The notes under the pieces: model-generated | The model's database searches: none | Told to the model about the DNA's origin: nothing | Seen by the model: only the letters and a program-made list of their open reading frames with translations | NCBI RefSeq assembly: GCF_001517975.1 | Contig: NZ_KQ950180.1 | Span: 3,038-67,037, forward strand | Direction of reading: 5' to 3' | Length of the DNA: 64,000 bases | DNA from: Thermobifida cellulosilytica TB100 | GTDB taxonomy: Bacteria > Actinomycetota > Actinomycetes > Streptosporangiales > Streptosporangiaceae | In this document: positions 61,654 to 64,000 of the stretch, one piece after another | Numbering within the stretch: position 1 is the stretch's first letter | Layout: every line of letters starts with the position of its first letter | Program-made: the position numbers and the translations under genes

Positions 61654-62727
61654 GTGCTGCCCAAGCATTCGAGCGGCGACGGCCGAGAAGACCCCTACGC
61701 CGATTTCTGGGCGCCCGATCCGACCGACGGAACCTGGCGCGACCACCTGGCAGACCTCGTCGAATCCCTCACCCCCCGCGCGGGCCGCCCCAGCCGCCTC
61801 CCGAGGGCCGCCGCGGCGCTCTCCCTCGTCCTGGCCGCGACCTCCCTCTCCGTCCCCGCCGCACCCGCGGCCGCCGCGGCCCCCGCCGCCCCGGTGGCGC
61901 CGACCGAGAGCCTGGACTCCCTGCTGGAACGGGCGGACGCGCTGAGCGAGGAGTACAACGGCGAGCTCCGCGACATGGAGGCCGTCATCGCGGAGGCCGA
62001 GCAGGCCCAGGAGCGCGCCGACGCCACCCGCAAGGAGGTCGACGAGGCCCGCGAGCAGGTCCGCTACCTGGCCGTCGCCACCTACACCAGCAGCGGACTG
62101 GACCCGGCGCTGAGCCTGCTGCTCTCCGCCGAACCGCAGGAGATCATCGACACCGCCACCGTGGTCGACCACCTCACCCACACCAACAGCGACAAGATCT
62201 CCTACCTGGTCGAGGCGATGGAGCGCGACGAGAAGGCGCAGGCCAACGCCGAGGAGAAACTGGAGGCGGTCGAGGCGGACCTCGACGAGCTGGAGGCGCG
62301 CCGCTGGGAGGTCCGCCGACTCATCGCCGACTACCCGGTGCAGCAGATGGGGCCGCCCGACAACCTCACCCCGCGGACGCGCCAGATGCGGGACCTCATC
62401 ATCGAGAAGTTCGGCCGCAACGACGAGAACGGCGGGGTCGGCTGCTACCGCCCCAACGGCGGCTGGGTGGTCGGCGAGCACCCCAAGGGGCGGGCCTGCG
62501 ACTTCATGGTCAACCCCAACGGGCAGATGCCCACCCCCGAGCAGCAGGCGCACGGCCAGGCGATCGCCGACTGGGCGGTCGAGCACGCCGAGGACCTCGG
62601 CATCATGTACGTCATCTGGCGCCAGGAGATCTGGGACATCCGGCGCAACAACGGCTGGCGCCCCATGGCGGACCGCGGCAGCATCACCGAGAACCACTAC
62701 GACCACGTGCACATCTCGATGTTCTGA
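61654..62727 (+). CDS. Secreted coiled-coil protein with C-terminal VanY-like/ARB_07466-type domain
   Basis: The 357 residues have an unusual N-terminal cytoplasmic stretch (about 1-45) before a signal-like hydrophobic segment (AAALSLVLAATSLSVPAAPAA). A long coiled coil follows (about 85-225, Glu/Ala/Arg heptads). The C-terminal domain has RACDFMVNPNG and YDHVHISMF, the His/Asp pattern of D,D-peptidase-like folds. It may act on or bind peptidoglycan, like actinobacterial NlpC-type coiled-coil proteins. GTG 61654 follows GAGGAG. A CRP site controls its promoter. Confidence 0.8.
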   Translation: MLPKHSSGDGREDPYADFWAPDPTDGTWRDHLADLVESLTPRAGRPSRLPRAAAALSLVLAATSLSVPAAPAAAAAPAAPVAPTESLDSLLERADALSEEYNGELRDMEAVIAEAEQAQERADATRKEVDEAREQVRYLAVATYTSSGLDPALSLLLSAEPQEIIDTATVVDHLTHTNSDKISYLVEAMERDEKAQANAEEKLEAVEADLDELEARRWEVRRLIADYPVQQMGPPDNLTPRTRQMRDLIIEKFGRNDENGGVGCYRPNGGWVVGEHPKGRACDFMVNPNGQMPTPEQQAHGQAIADWAVEHAEDLGIMYVIWRQEIWDIRRNNGWRPMADRGSITENHYDHVHISMF

Positions 62728-62734
62728 CCGCCGG

Positions 62735-62760
62735 GCGGGGCGGCCCCGGGGCCGCCCCGC
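62735..62760. terminator. Palindromic terminator between converging genes
   Basis: A perfect 26-base palindrome immediately after the coiled-coil gene stop and directly before the stop of the small leftward gene. Confidence 0.75.
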
Positions 62761-62910
62761 TCAGCCGCCGAACACCGGCGCGTACATCCAGGCGGTGCAC
62801 CTGACGCAGACGGCGAGCACCGCCGCGATCGCGCCGAGGAAGACGAGCCAGGACAGCAGTCCGTGCCTGGGCGGTCCGTCGTACTCGGGCGGCTCCGGGT
62901 GAGACGGCAT
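62761..62910 (-). CDS. 49-residue single-helix membrane protein
   Basis: N-terminal hydrophilic segment MPSHPEPPEYDGPPRHG, one transmembrane helix (LLSWLVFLGAIAAVLAVCVR) and a short CTAWMYAPVFGG tail. ATG 62910 has GGGGAGAGG directly upstream, and an in-frame start at 62946 has none. The Pro-rich cytoplasmic start and Cys pair near the helix end are its only notable features. The function is unknown. Confidence 0.7.
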   Translation of the reverse strand: MPSHPEPPEYDGPPRHGLLSWLVFLGAIAAVLAVCVRCTAWMYAPVFGG

Positions 62911-63396
62911 CCTCTCCCCCTGGGCTTCCGTCCTCACAGCGGCCACCCTACGTCCGCGGTCTCCGACGCTCCAGAGGACTCGCCTGGTCCGGCCAGACAG
63001 GTTTGGCGGCGCCCGCGGACGTCACGGGACCGAATAGGACGTTTTCCGCGGTCAGCGGAAGAGACGCAGGTCACCTCGCTACTTCACGGACGACGGGGCG
63101 GTCTTTTTCACTCGTTTCCGGACGTCCGCCCACCTCGGAGATCGCAATAGGACAACGATTCGACACCAGTGAGCACCGTGTGTTCCAAAAGGATGACAAT
63201 TCCCCCCTTTTTGCCCCCGGTGGTCCTGGCTGGCTTCATTCTTATTGAAGATAAGATCTCAAAGCTTTGTCATCAGCGCAGGGCTTCGACCCGGCCGAGC
63301 CGCCGTCCTCAGCGGTCCCGGGAGAACACCAGTGGAACCGCGAACGAGTCAACGCGCGTCCCAGTCCTGACGTAAGCAGCTCGCGCGAGGGGAGTC
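62911..63396. other. Promoter region of the Pro/Gly-rich membrane protein
   Basis: No gene is supported. The stretch 63010-63280 is markedly AT-richer than the genome, with a C/T-rich run (CCCCCCTTTTT about 63203-63213) and small AT hairpins near 63240-63260. No riboswitch class is recognised. It presumably holds the promoter of the last gene. Confidence 0.5.
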
Positions 63397-64000
63397 ATGA
63401 GCGACAACGGACCCTACACCCAGCCACCCCAGTACCCCGGTGGCGAGGGCAACTCAGGTGGGCAGCCCGGAGCGTACGGAGGCGCCTACGGCCAGGGCGG
63501 GCACCCCGCTCCCAACCCCGGGGGACAGCCCGGGCCCGGACCCAACACCGGGGGGCAGCCCTCTTTCGGCACCGGCGGACAGCCCGGGTACCCGGGCGGC
63601 CCCTACCCGCAGCCCCCCTACGGGGACGGGGGAACCGGTGGACAGCAGCCCCCCGGGTACGCCTCGGGTCCGTATCCGGGCATGGGCGGTCCGCAGTACC
63701 ACCAGGCCAACCAGCCCCCCTACCCCCAGGGCTACCCCCCGGCGCAGCCCCCGCAGTCCGGGAAGAGCAGCGCGGGCCTGTGGATCGTGATCGCCGGTGG
63801 CGTGGTCATCGTCCTGCTGATCGTCGCGGTCGTCGTGGTGCTGTTCAGCCGGGGCGGCGGCGAGCCCCCGGCGGCCGGCGGGCAGACCCAGCAGACCCAG
63901 GCGCCCGGCTCCCAGGGCGACGAGCCGGGCAGCGGCGGGGGCGGTGACGCCACTCCCTCCTCCGACGGTCCGCCGTACTCGCCGCCCGAGGACCCCTGCT
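63397..64000 (+). CDS. Pro/Gly/Gln-rich membrane protein, 3' end outside window
   Basis: Partial; 201 residues are visible and the frame is open at base 64000. A cytoplasmic low-complexity N-terminus (about 1-123) repeats GGQPG, PPYP and YPxG units. One transmembrane helix follows (GLWIVIAGGVVIVLLIVAVVVVLF, about 126-149). Then comes an extracellular Gly/Pro/Gln linker with ASP/GLU. This layout is common among actinobacterial membrane-anchored proteins whose extracellular domain lies beyond the linker. ATG 63397 has GAGGGGAG upstream. Confidence 0.8.
   Translation, partial: MSDNGPYTQPPQYPGGEGNSGGQPGAYGGAYGQGGHPAPNPGGQPGPGPNTGGQPSFGTGGQPGYPGGPYPQPPYGDGGTGGQQPPGYASGPYPGMGGPQYHQANQPPYPQGYPPAQPPQSGKSSAGLWIVIAGGVVIVLLIVAVVVVLFSRGGGEPPAAGGQTQQTQAPGSQGDEPGSGGGGDATPSSDGPPYSPPEDPC

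Overview
The window is about 70% G+C chromosomal DNA from an actinobacterium. It is almost certainly Thermobifida or a very close Nocardiopsaceae relative. The pointers are a cellobiose operon with the CelR repressor and the 14-base CelR palindrome, an F420:NADPH oxidoreductase next to an F420-type luciferase-like enzyme, a CBM20-tailed secreted alpha-amylase, GlnR boxes, a conservon, and frequent GTG or leaderless starts. No tRNA, rRNA, insertion sequence, prophage or CRISPR array was seen.

Layout. 1-6.5 kb: lipoate and 2-oxoglutarate dehydrogenase genes (sucB end, lipB, lipA), a DUF4191 protein, an RDD protein and glnA behind a double GlnR box. 6.6-17.4 kb: an SMR exporter, glnE, the amylase, a small membrane protein, nadE, glnA2 with its own GlnR half-operator, and panB. 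glnA, glnE and glnA2 form a dispersed nitrogen-assimilation group. 17.5-25.6 kb: F420 enzymes, a SPOR-like small protein, map, membrane proteins, a P-loop protein, a CopD/CtaG fusion and a 46-residue membrane peptide. 25.9-29.5 kb: three full-length enzyme homologues (cyclic amidohydrolase, enolase superfamily, isopenicillin-N-synthase type) that have all lost key catalytic or metal-binding residues. 30-37 kb: a HicB-like/HTH protein, a MaoC hydratase, superoxide dismutase, a HAD phosphatase, DUF4126 and DUF2630 proteins, the csoR-copZ copper pair, and an NDH-2-like oxidoreductase.

37-42 kb is a leucine/branched-chain acyl-CoA operon (carboxylase beta and alpha subunits, acyl-CoA dehydrogenase) facing a divergent TetR regulator. 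42-47 kb is accessory-looking: a STAND/TPR ATPase with a one-base frameshift and a membrane-anchored ATPase with Sel1-like repeats. 47-53.5 kb holds a CBS protein, a methyltransferase and the conservon cvnABCD. 53.9-61 kb holds a degenerate FAH-like protein, a zinc-ribbon protein, and the cellobiose operon (binding lipoprotein, bglA, bglB, bglC) followed by celR. The window ends with a CRP-linked coiled-coil cell-wall protein, a small membrane protein, and the start of a Pro/Gly-rich membrane protein.

The best candidate for something undescribed is the 25.9-29.5 kb pseudoenzyme cluster. The repeat-ATPase region at 42-47 kb comes second. All calls come from reading the sequence by eye, and no database search was run.
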